From assembly GCF_029873635.1 (NCBI RefSeq), contig NC_080418.1:8628562-8692561 (forward strand): DNA of 64,000 nucleotides, written 5' to 3'. Of this stretch, positions 1 to 12,058 are shown piece by piece. The notes below the pieces were generated by a model, which was given only the letters and a program-made list of their open reading frames with translations, had not been told where the DNA came from and did no database searches. This stretch comes from Malania oleifera. Taxonomy: Eukaryota > Streptophyta > Magnoliopsida > Santalales > Ximeniaceae. Each line of letters begins with the position of its first letter. Position 1 is the stretch's first letter. Made by a program: the position numbers and the translations under genes.

Positions 1-235
1 TTAAATATGACTTTGTGCATGGAGTGTTCTTGATCTGAGCATGATTGAATGATTAAACTGTTTAGATGTTGAGTTTGAGCGAAATTGAGCATGTTAGTCG
101 GTTTAGATTTCAATTTGAGCATGTTTGAATATAAGCTTTAATTCTGTGGTCTCTGTTGATGTTAACCATAGGCTTGGAATCTCGGGAGATTGACCGGTGG
201 TAGGATGAGTGTTGGCGTTCTAGAATCTGGGTGTT
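1..235. other. Intergenic or intronic AT-rich DNA, no gene seen
   Basis: No coding similarity, splice pattern or repeat family was recognised. The stretch carries loose repeats of a GAGCATG-like word. It could be inside the large third intron of the uncoupling-protein gene, whose remaining exons were not found. Confidence 0.4.
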
Positions 236-339
236 AGACTAAGAGAGAAACTGAGAAAGAAAACAGAGAAAGAAAAAGAGAACAGAGCAATAAGAGAGAG
301 AGAGAGAGAGGAGAGACAAAACAAAGGGAACAGAGTAAG

Positions 340-370
<31 letters not shown>

Positions 371-640
371 GAGGCAGAAAACAGAAAGAACAGCACAGGA
401 TAGAGAGAGATTGGTAAAAAAAAAAAAAGAACAGAAAACAGAGAGAACAGAGAAGGATAGAGACAGAGTGGTGAAAAAACAGACAGAGAGAGAGAACAGA
501 GAAGGATAGAGTGAGAGTGGTGAAAAAGCAGACAGAGAGAAACTGAGAAAGAAAACAGAGCACAGAGAGAAAAACAGAAAAATGAGAGGGAAAAACAGGT
601 ACAACAGAGAGAGAGAGAGTGACAGATCGCCGGAAAAGGC
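236..640 (+). repeat. Purine-only GA-rich microsatellite tract
   Basis: About 400 bases are nearly all A and G on the plus strand, with runs of (GA)n, GAGAAAGAAAACAGAG-like units and one run of A. The minus-strand reading frames here give only Ser/Leu/Phe-rich strings in several frames at once, which is the signature of a simple repeat and not of protein. Long purine tracts with partial mirror symmetry can form triplex DNA; that is inference. Confidence 0.9.
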
Positions 641-1380
641 TCTGGCAACCTCTAGCGGTAGCCTGCAAGGTCAGTCGACGGCATAGGAAGGCAGATGGCA
701 GTGACAGGTGCCCCGCAGCGACGGGATGGGCGCCATCCCCCCTTTTTCCCGCACATACGTGCTTGAGGAAGGAGAAAGGAAGGGAAAACCCCTCCTAGCG
801 ACGCACGACACGCACCATGTGTCAGCACACAATACAGCATCAGTTTCCCACGCATTTCACCGAGATTTGGTCGGGTTGACCGGGTTTAATCTGAGTCCCC
901 CCCCACATTTGGACCTAACCAGGTTCGGGCAAGATTTTTTTTTCATTTTTATACTATTTTATGTTATAAAAAGAAAATTGCATTTTAAATTCATTAAAAA
1001 AATCGAAATAAATACAGAAAAGTCTTAGATAGGAAGTTTTGGGGTTTTTTGAAATTAAAAACAAATCATTAAATAAAAATTTAAAAATAGATCAAATTGA
1101 GAAATTTTCTTTAAAAATCAAAAAAAATAATTTAAAATGACAATCAATGCATAAAAATAAATAAATAAAAATTGGGAGTTAAGAAATTCAGAAAAAATAT
1201 TAAAAATCATTAAAAATAGAGAAATTTGAGAAAAATCCTTTAAAAATCATTAAAGTTGTAGAAAATACCAAAAAAATAGAGAAAATTTTCTAGGACATTC
1301 CGTAACTGTTTTTAGTCATTTTTCAGCATATTTTTTATGTTTTATGATTTCTTTTACATGATTTAGTGTCTCTTCTTGAT
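641..1380. other. Non-coding stretch, AT-rich after 930
   Basis: Positions 650-900 are less AT-rich and give short open frames on both strands, but none resembles a known protein. From 930 onward the DNA is strongly A-rich with many AAAAATCATTAAAAATAG-like words. No gene is supported. Confidence 0.4.
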
Positions 1381-1735
1381 GTTTGTTTGCATAAATGTTT
1401 GTATTTGTGCATGTGTATGCACATGCGTGCACCACTATGAGGAGGAACTTAATAAAACATGATTATGTAATCCTCAATCATCTCTTGAGGGGCAGAGGGT
1501 CTAGCAGAGTCACTTCAAATTCACTCGATGGTGATTTTATAAAACTTTCTAATTATTGTGTACACATGTCATGTTTGTCAGCATGTGTGTTTTGCATGTT
1601 TGTTTGCATGTATGATCATATGTAGTTTGCATGTTGTTTGCATGTGTGTTTCGCGTATTTGTTTGCGTTTATGTTTGCATGTGTGTCAGCTTAGCTTGTT
1701 TGCTTGCATGTCCCTATTACCTCTGCATGTAATTG
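1381..1735 (+). repeat. Degenerate TTTGCATGTGT-type short tandem repeat
   Basis: GTTTGCATGT, TTTGCATGTGTG and close variants recur, densest at 1560-1735. The short frames across it read Cys/Val/His/Met-rich and are repeat artefacts. Confidence 0.6.
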
Positions 1736-2642
1736 TGTGTTGTCTTACAACAACAAAACCAAGCCTTGAGTCCCACTAGGTGGGATCAGCTATATGAATC
1801 TTTTTTCACCAATTTATATGACCATGGACCATTTCTTTTGACAAATTTAGGGCTATTAAATCCTTACCATCTCATTCCAAATTATTTTAGGTCTACTCCT
1901 ACCCTTTCTACTACCCCCACAATAATTAACTCACTCTTCCTCACTTGCACACTATGTGGCCTACGTTGCAAGTATCCAAACCATCTGAGTTGTCCCTCCC
2001 TTATCTTCTATAGGAGCTACACCAAACTTACCGTGAATATGTTCATTACTTAATTTATCTTTCAGTATTATACCACTCGTCCATCTAAGCATTTTCATCT
2101 CAGCAACTTTTACTTTTTGGATAATTTGTTTCTTCGACACCCAACATTCTGATCCATATACCATAACTGGTCTTATAGCCGTCCTATAAAACTTCCCAGG
2201 TAATTTTAAAGGTATTCTACGATCACAAAGAACACTTGAAGCACTTCTCCATTTTACCCAACCTGCTTTAACTCTATGCATTACATCATCTTCAATTTCT
2301 CCTTCAGCTTGCATAATAAACCCAAGGTATCGAAATCTACAAGTGTTATTTATTTCTTCATCATCAAGTTTAACTTTGTCTCCAATATTCCTTTTGTCAT
2401 TACTAAAATTACATTTCATATATTCTGTCTTATTTCTACTTATCCTAAAGCCTCTAGATTTCAAAGCTTCTCTCCATAATTCTAACTCAACCTCTACTTC
2501 GCCCCTAATTTCATCAATCAATACAATATCATCTGCAAACAACATACACAATGGAACTTCATTTTGAATGCTCTTAGTCAATTGGACCATCACTAAAGCA
2601 AAGGATAAAGGCTCAAAGTAGATCTTAATTGTGTGTTGTCTT
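1730..2642. repeat. 17-bp target-site duplication bounding a LINE
   Basis: TAATTGTGTGTTGTCTT occurs at 1730-1746 and again at 2626-2642 with no mismatch. The perfect match suggests a fairly recent insertion. Confidence 0.93.
1747..2625 (-). mobile_element. 5'-truncated RTE-like LINE (3' part of reverse transcriptase)
   Basis: On the minus strand the translation reads [14 protein letters not shown], then [21 protein letters not shown], then KFYRTAIRPVMVYGSECW, which is the palm and thumb region of a plant non-LTR reverse transcriptase. The 3' end lies at 1747 with a GTT-type tail (ACAACAACAAAACC on the plus strand), as in plant RTE-like LINEs. A perfect 17-bp target-site duplication, TAATTGTGTGTTGTCTT, lies at 1730-1746 and 2626-2642, so the copy is only 879 bp and lost its 5' part on insertion. 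The clade (RTE rather than L1) is judged from tail and motif and is less sure than the LINE call itself. It sits downstream of exon 3 of the uncoupling-protein gene, probably in its intron. Confidence 0.9.
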
Positions 2643-4148
2643 GATGTGAATAAATCAACATTCATAATAAACTTCACTCTAGCCTTGGGGGGTTATGTCT
2701 TCACATGCCTTTGAGAACCTGGAGGTTAAAGGGGTTTTAATCTCACGTAGTCACGTAAGCTCTCCCAATATTAAAAGGTCGAGTAAATAAGACATTAAAA
2801 TTGAGAAAACACAATAAATGATCGATCCTCTTAGGTAATCTTCAGGGGTTGTATCATTGTATGAGTTTGAGAATCTTGAGGTGAGGGTAGTTTATGTCTT
2901 TCACAGAGCTATCCAATATTTAAAGGATTGGTATTTGAACAAAATGGAAGAATTTAAGTCTTAATTGGTTAATTTTGAAGGTAATCTAAGTCTAAGCAAG
3001 TACCATTTGTTGGACAAGTGTTCAAGGAGTGCTAATACTTTTCCCTCACATAACCATACAGTCTATATTCCCAAATCCAACCTAATGACGCAGACCATTG
3101 ACTGTCAATTTCCTTGGACCTAGTATAGCTTAGAGACACATGAACTGTTAGTAAATTAATTAGGTGTTCTAACCTCACCTAAGATTAAAAAGGTTAGTGG
3201 TGACTCCATTGGATTATATATTTGAACCCATTTCTCACCCCCATGTATTATACCCATTTGATTTCAAGGTTGCCCTCGGTTGAGGCGATTTGGAGATTTA
3301 CCCCTCCTATAGGAAGTGGCCCTACAGAACGTTGCGACAAGTCATTTAAGTGAAACTTTATTACGCTGCAAATTGTTAGGCTAAGGAGCTTTTTCATGGC
3401 CTATTATTAGAGATGAGAATGCATTATTCTACCTATTTTCAATTCCCTTTTCACCATGTGTAGGTCAGATACTCCACCTTTCATCCATCGAAATGACAAT
3501 CTTTTTATTTGCTATTAAAGGGATAAAGGAAGACACAATGCACAATACTAGTTGGATTTTAGGTATCCAAGTAATAGTATAGATGAATTAGTCAATTGCA
3601 GTTCTTTTGGGCCACCAAGTGTCTTTATAGGCCTACACTATCAACGTCTCCAACCTACTCATGCAAAGCCAACAACTCCCATTACCTTTGAAATATAACA
3701 ATAAGGTGTGTTTATCCATACTATCCTATGGATTTGAACATGCATAAAAGACTTGCACACTTCAGTGGGCTATATTACAAATTACTTGTAGGCATCATTC
3801 TACACCTTGATACACTAAGGAAATGAATAAATCCTTGTAAACATGCTAAATAATGAATTAGGTGATTGAAGAATCTTTACAAAATTAGGCACGTAAGAGA
3901 AGGGATGAAAGCTATACCACTTCTCTTACCAGGGCTAAAAATATAAATGAAGAAACCAAAAAGGGTATGAAATTCAGTTATATTTTCCAACTTCCAATGT
4001 AGCAATTCAGTTTCCATGTTGATGTTTGAAAACCAATCAGTTTGGTTTAGCTTCAGTTTGTATAAGATAAAAACTGGCCAAAACTGAACTGACTGAAGTT
4101 ATGGCATGAAGACCCTAGAGCAGCAGAACAGTAACCAAACATGCTTAC
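2643..4148. other. No exon found; probably intron 3 of the uncoupling-protein gene
   Basis: I looked on the minus strand for the next conserved carrier block, around ANPTDLVKVRLQ, and did not find it. The stretch has no recognisable repeat family. Confidence 0.5.
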
Positions 4149-5437
4149 CAGCAGTTAGAGCAGCAAGAATCTTTTGGAACAAAGGAACAGTTCCAACAAA
4201 GTCACTGCTAACAAAAACAGACTTGACCTGTCCAAGATCAAATTGTGCATAAACATCAGCAAAGTGCAAATATGTAAAGAATTAAATAATTTCACGATAG
4301 AAAAAAGTTCAAACTCACAAAATCATACAAGCCAATTCTTAAACCTCCATAAAGACACTGGCGATGTAATCCAGGTATGATGCCTTTCCAAAGTGCTGAT
4401 AACCCTTCTTCCCTAGCAATAGTTGCAATAGTACTCAGCATGCCCCGATATTTCGGAACAGCCACTTCGTCCCCAATAGCTACTTTCTTTTGGAGTTGAA
4501 GCCTAACTTTAGCAGTGTCTAAAGGAAGAGTACATAGCTGCACAATTTTTTATGTGCAAGATAATAAGCAACAGATAGCTTAAGACAAACTCACAAGTAC
4601 AAATCTGCAATGGCTAAATAATTTTTACTTAATAGATAGGTAACAAACTAACAATACAGCTGAAAAGAAAACAATGCAAATTGAGCCTACTTGGTTCCGA
4701 CAGAAGGATGATCATGCTCACAACAATTTACCATCCCAAGAGAGTTCTGAAAAAGGTCCTCTCATTTGACTCATGCTTGAATATAGAAAGGAAATTGTCC
4801 CCAGATTTTGTTACTAGAATGTATGAAACTTGTAGAATATTCCAAATTCCCAGCAATGAGCCAAGACCTAAAATTCGATGACAGAATAGCAGCCACATTT
4901 ATGGTATAATGAAACGACAAGCCACAAAAATCATTTCCATAACCTCCCACCCAGGCAATGCTAAAAATACATTCGATAATTTTAGATAGCACGTAGTCAA
5001 CTACCCTGGAGCTGAGAAGTTGTTAATACTATACAGTTCGGCCTACTATTATCCGTGACCAGAAATGGTTGTCCTTCGATAAGTTACAATTTGTTCTCAG
5101 ATTTAACTGCGCTGCATTTCACGTCCGGAGAGGGGAACAAGTTATCGCCAAGCAAATTAGGCATTTTAGACGTAAAAAATACCAGTATAGATCTAAATTA
5201 GTCAAAACAAAGCGTAAAACAGAATAATCATACTGCAAATGTGTGATTCTTGAGTAATCGAATTTAAAATCAGCAAGTTCATCAAAGCAGTGGCTAAGCA
5301 CGCAAATGCATGGAGAGTAATCCGCTGAACCGAACACGAGCTAACATAATATGCACCTCGGCGAAACAAGCTGCGAAGGCGCTGCAAACGAATGTTCCAA
5401 AGAATGAAATCTCCGCCTTGGAACCGAGATCTGCCAT
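4149..5437 (-). CDS. UCP2: Mitochondrial uncoupling protein (UCP2/PUMP2-like), 5' three exons only
   Basis: This is a mitochondrial carrier (SLC25) of the plant uncoupling-protein group, which sits in the inner mitochondrial membrane and transports anions/metabolites or dissipates the proton gradient. Exon 1 is 5437-5357, starting MADLGSKAEISFFGTFVCS; exon 2 is 4537-4319; exon 3 is 4227-4149. Junctions are GT-AG: donors at 5356, 4318 and 4148, acceptors just before 4537 and 4227. Exon 2 has the carrier signature PLDTAKVRLQ and then REEGLSALWKG and GLHRQCLYGGLRIGLYDF, the first of three carrier repeats. Exon 3 (SSDFVGTVPLFQKILAALTA) begins the second. The N-terminus MAD...EISF and the AELCT junction look more like Arabidopsis UCP2 than UCP1. 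About 126 of roughly 300 residues are present; the rest should follow beyond an intron of more than 4 kb and is not in the window. Confidence 0.9.
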
Positions 5438-5490
5438 CGCTAAATCAGAGACAATGCGCAAAGAGGATCGGAATGAAGAAGGAGAAGTGA

Positions 5491-5500
5491 ACTAGGGTTT
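5491..5500 (-). promoter_or_regulatory. Telo-box upstream of the uncoupling-protein start
   Basis: The minus strand reads AAACCCTAG about 55 bases before the ATG. AAACCCTA telo-boxes are common close to the start of plant housekeeping genes. No function was tested. Confidence 0.5.
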
Positions 5501-6530
5501 TAAGTAGAGAGATGATTAGGAAGAAAGAGCGCATGAAGAACGCCCTTCAATGGCGATCGATTGGTCCGTACTTCGTCGTTATTTTCTTTTTTCTTTTTTT
5601 TCATTTATATATGTTTACTTTGTGCAATGTGAATCGCGAAATGATAGCTCCTTCCCCGTAATATATGAATCTGTGTTTGATATGGTAGCATCAGAGTTTC
5701 AACATAGCATTTAAATTTTCGTCGGCAGAATTCAGGTGGGGTCTACGTTCCAAATTTTAATTTTGGCTAATTTCATTTTGCCCCTGAAGTTTAGGATATT
5801 TTCCTCCCCACCCCACCACGAGAATAAACCATGTAATTTTTATTCAAAGTTTTAAAACTACTTACAAAATTTTCTCCTAAATTGGATTAATTTTAATAAT
5901 TTAAAGGACAAAAAACACTCATCTTCCTTAAGTTTAACAAAGAGACAATAACCTCTTGAGATTTTAAAATTTTCATTGACCTCTCCTAAGGTTTTAAATA
6001 TGAAGCAAACATTCCCTAAGGTTTGCCAAAAAGATACAAATATCCCCTCAAAAAACTTATTTTTTATAAAATGTAAATGGAGGTTTACACCTTTTTAATA
6101 AATTTTAAGGAAGGTATCTAGAATTCTTAAAATTTCAATAGACATTGTGAGATTTTTGAAACCTCATGGAGATTAATATCTTTTTATCAAACCTCAGGTC
6201 TCTTTTACCTTAATTTAAAATATTTAGTAAAAGTGTCTCCTAAATTAAATTGATCTTAATAATTTAAAATGTTTAATTTCAAACTATTACCAAAGTTTAG
6301 ACGCCTACTTTTGACTAGTTTATTCTAAAAACAAGGCGCCTACAAAGTGGACGAACCTAAATTTTAGTTAAATTTATGTTACAAAAAAAAAAAAATGCTT
6401 GCACTCTAGTTAAATATGATTATATTCTTCTTCTATTTTTTGTGATATTTCAAGATATTAGGAGATTAAAGAGTTCCTTAGTCAATTATATGAAACAAAG
6501 GATTCTTATTTTTTTTCAATTATTTACTAT
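5501..6530. other. Upstream region of the uncoupling-protein gene, then AT-rich DNA
   Basis: The first 100 bases probably hold its promoter and 5' leader. From 5700 to 6500 the DNA contains TTAAGGTTTGA/CCTCAAGG-like words repeated in both orientations but no coding pattern and no clear element end. Confidence 0.4.
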
Positions 6531-8955
6531 GTGAATGTCCCTCCTAATCATTGTGGCTGATTGTTACCCAACTCAGGCCAATACATATAATATCCTTGGT
6601 AATATTTTGTTATCTTTCTTAATTCTTAAATTTTATTTTTCATTTATTAGATCATACAAAATAAACTTGATAAAATTGAGGATGACATGTGTTTCGTGGA
6701 TAGTGACGCGACTCACACAATTTTTCGTGTTAAAAAAATATTACTTGCAATTAATATTGGCTGAAATTCATGTTAATACAATGTCTGACTCTGCTAATGT
6801 AATAGAAGGTTCTGTAAGAGTTCATATTATGTTTCCAAATTTGACAAAATTATATATTGATGATGCGTTTTATTCTAGTAGATCCCGAATAAATATATTA
6901 AGTTTTAAAGATATACGTCGCAATAGATATCATGTTGAAACCAAAAATAAATGAGATATGAAATATCTTTTAATTACATCTATAGTTTCAAACCAGAAAA
7001 TCATATTGAAAAAATTTTCAAGTTTTTCATCTGGTTTATATTTCACAAAACTAAAGATGGTTGAATCAAATTTTATGCACCGGAAGTGCTCCGAGCCTAA
7101 AAGTTTTATACTTTGGCATGATCGTCTTTGCCATTTTGGTTCAACTATGATGCAACGAATCATTGAAAATACACATGGACATCCATTAAATAATCAAAAA
7201 ATTCTTTTAACTGGCGATTATTTTTGTATTTCTTGTACTTAAGGAAAACTACTTATTAGATTTTCTCCATCTAAATTACCTTTAGAGTCTCAATCTTTTC
7301 TGCAAAAAATACAAGGAGATATTTGTGACCCAATCCATCCATCTTGCGGACCATTTCAATATTTCATGGTTTTAATTTATACTTCTATTCGATGGTCACG
7401 TGTTTGTTTACTTTCAACTTGTAATGTTACTTTTGCTAAATTTATTGCTTAAATAATAAAGTCGAGATCAAGTTTTCATGATCATCCCATTCAGACTATC
7501 CGTTTAGATAATGCAGGTGAATTTTTTTCAAAAGCATATTATGACTATTGCATGTTAATAGGAATAAGTGCTAAACATTCTATTGCACATGTTCATACAA
7601 CAAATGGTTTAGCGGAATCCTTCGTTAAGCGTTTACAATTTATTGCTAGACCTATGCTTATGCGATCAAAGCTTCTTGCATCTACTTGGGGTCATGCTAT
7701 AGTGCAGTTACTTTCAGATTTATGATTAGTTTAACAGTTTCTAAAATACTTGTCATTCGCCTCTTGGACGAAGTAATAGCTTACTTATATGACTCATTGG
7801 ATAATAACATATATATGAAAATCCCTTAAGGATTTAAAATGTCTTAATCATATATTCCAAAACAACAACAAATGTATTATGTTAAATTACAAATATCCTT
7901 GTATGGACTGAAGCAATTTAGACGAATGTGGTACAATCGTCTAAGTAAATATTTGTTGAAAATTTGATATGAAAAATAATCTTATATGTCCTTGTGTTTT
8001 TATCAAGAAGATAAACTATGGATTTGTTATAGTCGCAGTTTATGTTGATGACATAAACATAGTAGAAACTTCAGAAAATATCTCAACGACTACTAACTAC
8101 TTAATGAAATAATTTAGAATGAAAAATTTTGGGAAGACAAAATTTTGTCTTGGTTTTCAAGTTAAACACTTAACAAGTGAAATTCTTATTCATCAATAAT
8201 CTTATGAAGAAAAAATCTTAAAACAATTTTATATGGATAAATCTTATCCATCAAACTCCCTGATAGTTGTTCGTTCACTTGTTGTGAAAAATTATCTTTT
8301 TCGTCATTGAGACGATGATAAATAAATCGTTGGTCCTGAAGTACCCTATCTTAGTGAAATTTGAGCACTCTTGTATCTTGTAAATTGCACTAGACCAGAT
8401 ATAACTTTTGCAATAAATTTGTTAGCAAGGTTTAGTTCTACACCAACTAAAAGACATTTAAACGAAGTAAAACATGTTATTTGTTATCTGTGCGGTACAT
8501 CTGATATTTGTTTGTTTTACCCAAAATGAGTAAAGTACGTGTTGAAAGGATATGCTGATGCTGGATATATTTCTAATCCTCATAAAGCTCGATCACAAAC
8601 AGACTATATTTTTACATGTGCTAATACTGTTATCTCATGGCAATCTGTAAAGTAAACGATCACTGCTACCTCTTCAAACAATTCAAAAATATTAGCAGTT
8701 CACGAACCAAGTCGTGAATGTGTATGATTAAGAACTATAATCCAACACATTAAAGGGACAAGTGGATTATCACTTGAGAATGACAAGTTGTTGAGAATTC
8801 CACTTGTGAGCTTGTCTTACATTGGAAAATTAAAGTGGATAATGGGTGCTTATATACATGGATGGACCCAAGACCCAATTAGCTTGAGCTTTTGGGTCAA
8901 ATTGGTGTTCACCCATGTGTATCAAGCCCACCCATGGGCTCCTTCGGTCCTAACA

Positions 8956-11631
8956 AGTGGTATCAGAGCCCGGTTGGAGTAGAAAAGTCATATTGGAAGT
9001 GATGCCGAAATTTATAGCTCTGTCCAGTAGATCAAAACTGTGTTTTGAGGCCACCATCACATTCAGCTCGCCGAGATGAAGAGAAGGGTGCAATCTGGAG
9101 CACGAACGGAGTTCTTCAGACGCCGCACGCGCCCCTACGCGCCTTACTGGAGCAAGACGCCTTTACATGCGCCGATGAACACATCCTCACGCGCTGCACG
9201 CGTCTTCTTCGCCCGTTCCGCCTCGACCTAACCCAGTCCACTACCTGATCCGAACCGGCAAGAGACTCAGACTCGGGTAGACCCGAGATCCGATCCTTGC
9301 CCTGGATCCGACCCACTGCTCAGAACCAGCCACGTCAGTCGGAGCCCCATGTCAGCTGGTGGGCCCCACACTACCACGTCACCAGTGGGTCCTACCTCTA
9401 CCACGTCAACAGCGGTGCCACGTTAGCGTCCCGTCATCAGTTGCCATGCCAACGCCACATCAACAAGTTTGACTAGGTTTGACTGAAAACTTTGGCTGAG
9501 CTTTTTGGGGTCGTTGTGGATTCGTTTTTCGAGCGACTCGAACCATTTCTAGGGTTTTCGATCGTTTCAGATCCAACCGTACTATCTATTTGAGCTAATT
9601 CCATCTCTAGATTAGTAATCGAGATGTCGAATGAAAAGAGCTAAAAAATTGAAATGTTCAACGGGAACAATTTCGGTTTCTAGAAGATGCAGATAAAAGA
9701 TTATTTGTTTGGGAAGGAATTGCACTTACCGTTGAAGGGTAAGCCAACATCCATGAAAGAGGACGAGTGGGAGTTGCTTGATTGAGAAGCCCTCGGAGCC
9801 ATCAGAATGACATTGTCGAAATCTGTGGCGTTCAATATAAAGCATATAGCATCCACCAAGTCTCTGATGGATGCGCTCTCTAAAATGTACAATCAGCCTT
9901 CGGCCGCAAATAAGGTACATCTCATGAAAAGACTATTTACGATGAACATGTCTACAAGTGAGAGTTTCAGCAGACATCTGAATAACTTCAATGAGTTGTC
10001 TGATCAACTCGCCTCAGTTGGGATAACGTTTGATAATGAGATTCGGGCCCTACTGATTCTCAGTCAGTTGCCTGAAAGTTAGAATAGTGTCGTTACTGCC
10101 ATCAGTAGCTCCGCAAGAAAATCGAAGCTTGTATACGATGAGGTCGTTAGCATGATTTTGACGGAGGAGATAAGAATGCAGTCGAACGATAGCTCCACTT
10201 CGAGTTTAGCCTTGAACATGGAGAGTCGAGGCAGAGGAAACAGGCATGGACGATCAAACAACCGCGGCAGATCTAGGCCTAGGTGGTCTAAATCCGAAAA
10301 TCCCAAAGGTAATTAGGACATAGGTTCCCAGAGCACAAAAGTTATTGAGTGTTGGAACTGTGAAAAAACTGGTCATTACAGGAACCAGTGCAGGAGTCAG
10401 AATAAAGAATTCGAGACGAGGGCAAAGTCAGAAGCAAATATTGCTTCCGAGAATGATGAGATGTTGATCTACTCTTTGGAAAGCAAGCAGGAGTCTTGGG
10501 TCTTAGACTCCGGAGCCTCATTTCATGCCACATGCTGCAGAGATTGCCTAGAGGAATACACACCATGTAATTTTGGTAAGGTGTACCTTGACAACGATTA
10601 ACCTTGTGACGTAACCGGCAAGGGAGTTGTGAAGATCAGTATAAACGAGTTAGTATGGAAACTAAAGGATGTCAGGTATATTTCATACCTGAGAAAGAAT
10701 TTGATCTTAGTGGGTCAGCTGGCAGATGAAGGATACATGACGAAATTCATTGGCAATGAATGGAAAGTCTCAAAGGTCTACTAACGATTGTGCGAGTTAA
10801 AAAAAACGGAACATTTTTTCTAATCTCCAATGCCTCTATGTCTATTTTAGTTGCTGTAGGAAATGACGACAGCAACATCTGGCACCAACAACTTGGTCAC
10901 ATAAGCGAGAAGGAACTCAGAGTGATGCACTCAAAGGAAAAATTGAGTGGTCTACAATTAATGCAGGTTGACATGTGTGAGGATTGTATAGTAAGGAAAC
11001 AGAAGAGGGTTAGTTTCCAGATAAACACCCATGAATGTGTCGGGGCACATCAGCAGAATACCGAGAATCCTCAGGTGGAGGAACCAGTGGAGCAGATTGT
11101 CGTATCACCATCTCCTACTCCAGCTCCGGAGCTTAGGAGAGCTACTCAGTCACATATAACAGATAGAAGGTATATTGATTACTTACTTCCTACAGATGGA
11201 GGATAGCCCAAATTCAATGATAAAGCATGTCAGGTGGCAGATACGAGCAAGTGGGAGCTTGCGATGAAGGATGAGATGAAATCCCTCACCTCCAATAGAA
11301 CGTGGAAGTTGTCCAAAGACCTTCACAACAAGTGGGTGTACAAAATAAAAGAGGAGCATGATGGCTCCAGAAGGTACAAGCTTCAGTTGGTAGTCAAAGA
11401 CTTCGAGCAAAAGGACGGGATTGACTACACCGACATTTTTACACCAGTTATGAAGATGATAGCCATCAGATTAGTCCACAAGAGTCGAGCAGACAGGAAG
11501 ATGGTGACTACAGAGAAACTGAAGTTGTGTTCAACTTCAGTTGGTCTTCATGCTTGAAGACACATATTATGAGCACATCATTTATTCATGATACTGGTTG
11601 AGGAGGTGTCTCTATCTCAAAGTGGGAGATT
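8956..11631 (+). mobile_element. Copia body (gag, zinc knuckle, protease, pre-integrase, part of RT), broken
   Basis: The order is primer-binding site at 8958; gag from about 9620 with YNQPSAANKVHLMKRLF near 9888-9938; a zinc knuckle CWNCEKTGHYRNQC near 10350; a protease segment with VLDSGASFHATC near 10500; GAG-pre-integrase IWHQQLGHISEKEL near 10880; and a short reverse-transcriptase start near 11250-11500. A polypurine tract AAAGTGGGAGAT at 11619-11630 leads into the LTR at 11632. The body resembles tobacco TNT1-type Copia elements. It is broken, with several breaks and less than the full coding content of the family. Confidence 0.8.
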
Positions 11632-11885
11632 GTTAGAGATGGAGCCAAAAGACAACTAGGAGATGACGCGTTGCTGAGTCCGAAAATGCGTGGAATTTAT
11701 TCTCTATTAATCTCTTTATTATAAACTTCAAATTATAATTAATTTGATTGGTTTTATCTTAATTGTAATTTACATTCAAAGCCTATAAAAGGAGGGCTGT
11801 GGAAGATGTATTGTATAGCACAAAAGTGCAGAGATAGCACATGTGTGTGCAGAGTAGCTCAGAGAGAGCAGAGAGCAATAAGGGA

Positions 11886-11938
<53 letters not shown>

Positions 11939-12058
11939 GTAATATTTTATGGCGAGTTAGTGAATTTTGGTGTGTGCTCCGTGGACGTAGGTCGTTCTTA
12001 ACCGAATCACGTAAAAATCTTAGTGTCACTTTAATCTTGATGCTCACAGGTTCCTAAC
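11632..12058 (+). repeat. LTR of the inner Copia element, with a (GA)n microsatellite inside
   Basis: It begins TGTTAGAGATGG after a polypurine tract and ends TTCCTAACA just before TGGTATCAGAGCC, so it has both a 3'-LTR-like left side and a 5'-LTR-like right side. A (GA)n run of about 45 bases lies at 11888-11934. No partner copy was found on the left of the Copia body. The two short frames across the GA run are simple-repeat artefacts. Confidence 0.75.

Noticed and set aside
220-668. Long minus-strand frames of 120-145 residues
   Set aside because: All three frames are open at once and read Ser/Leu/Phe only; they come from the GA-rich purine tract.
1395-1779. Two overlapping plus-strand frames rich in Cys, Val and Met
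   Set aside because: Translation of a TTTGCATGTGT repeat, with no start context or family match.
2643-4148. Search for the next uncoupling-protein exon
   Set aside because: No minus-strand match to the conserved second-repeat carrier block was found.
8789-8955. Cassandra-type TRIM (5S RNA promoter in the LTR)
   Set aside because: The LTR has no 5S-like internal promoter block, so it is another TRIM family.
9045-9316. Frames on both strands in a GC-richer block
   Set aside because: This is the leader of a Copia element between primer-binding site and gag; no protein resemblance.
11806-12057. Frame with an RERERE run and its reverse
   Set aside because: Caused by the (GA)n microsatellite inside an LTR.
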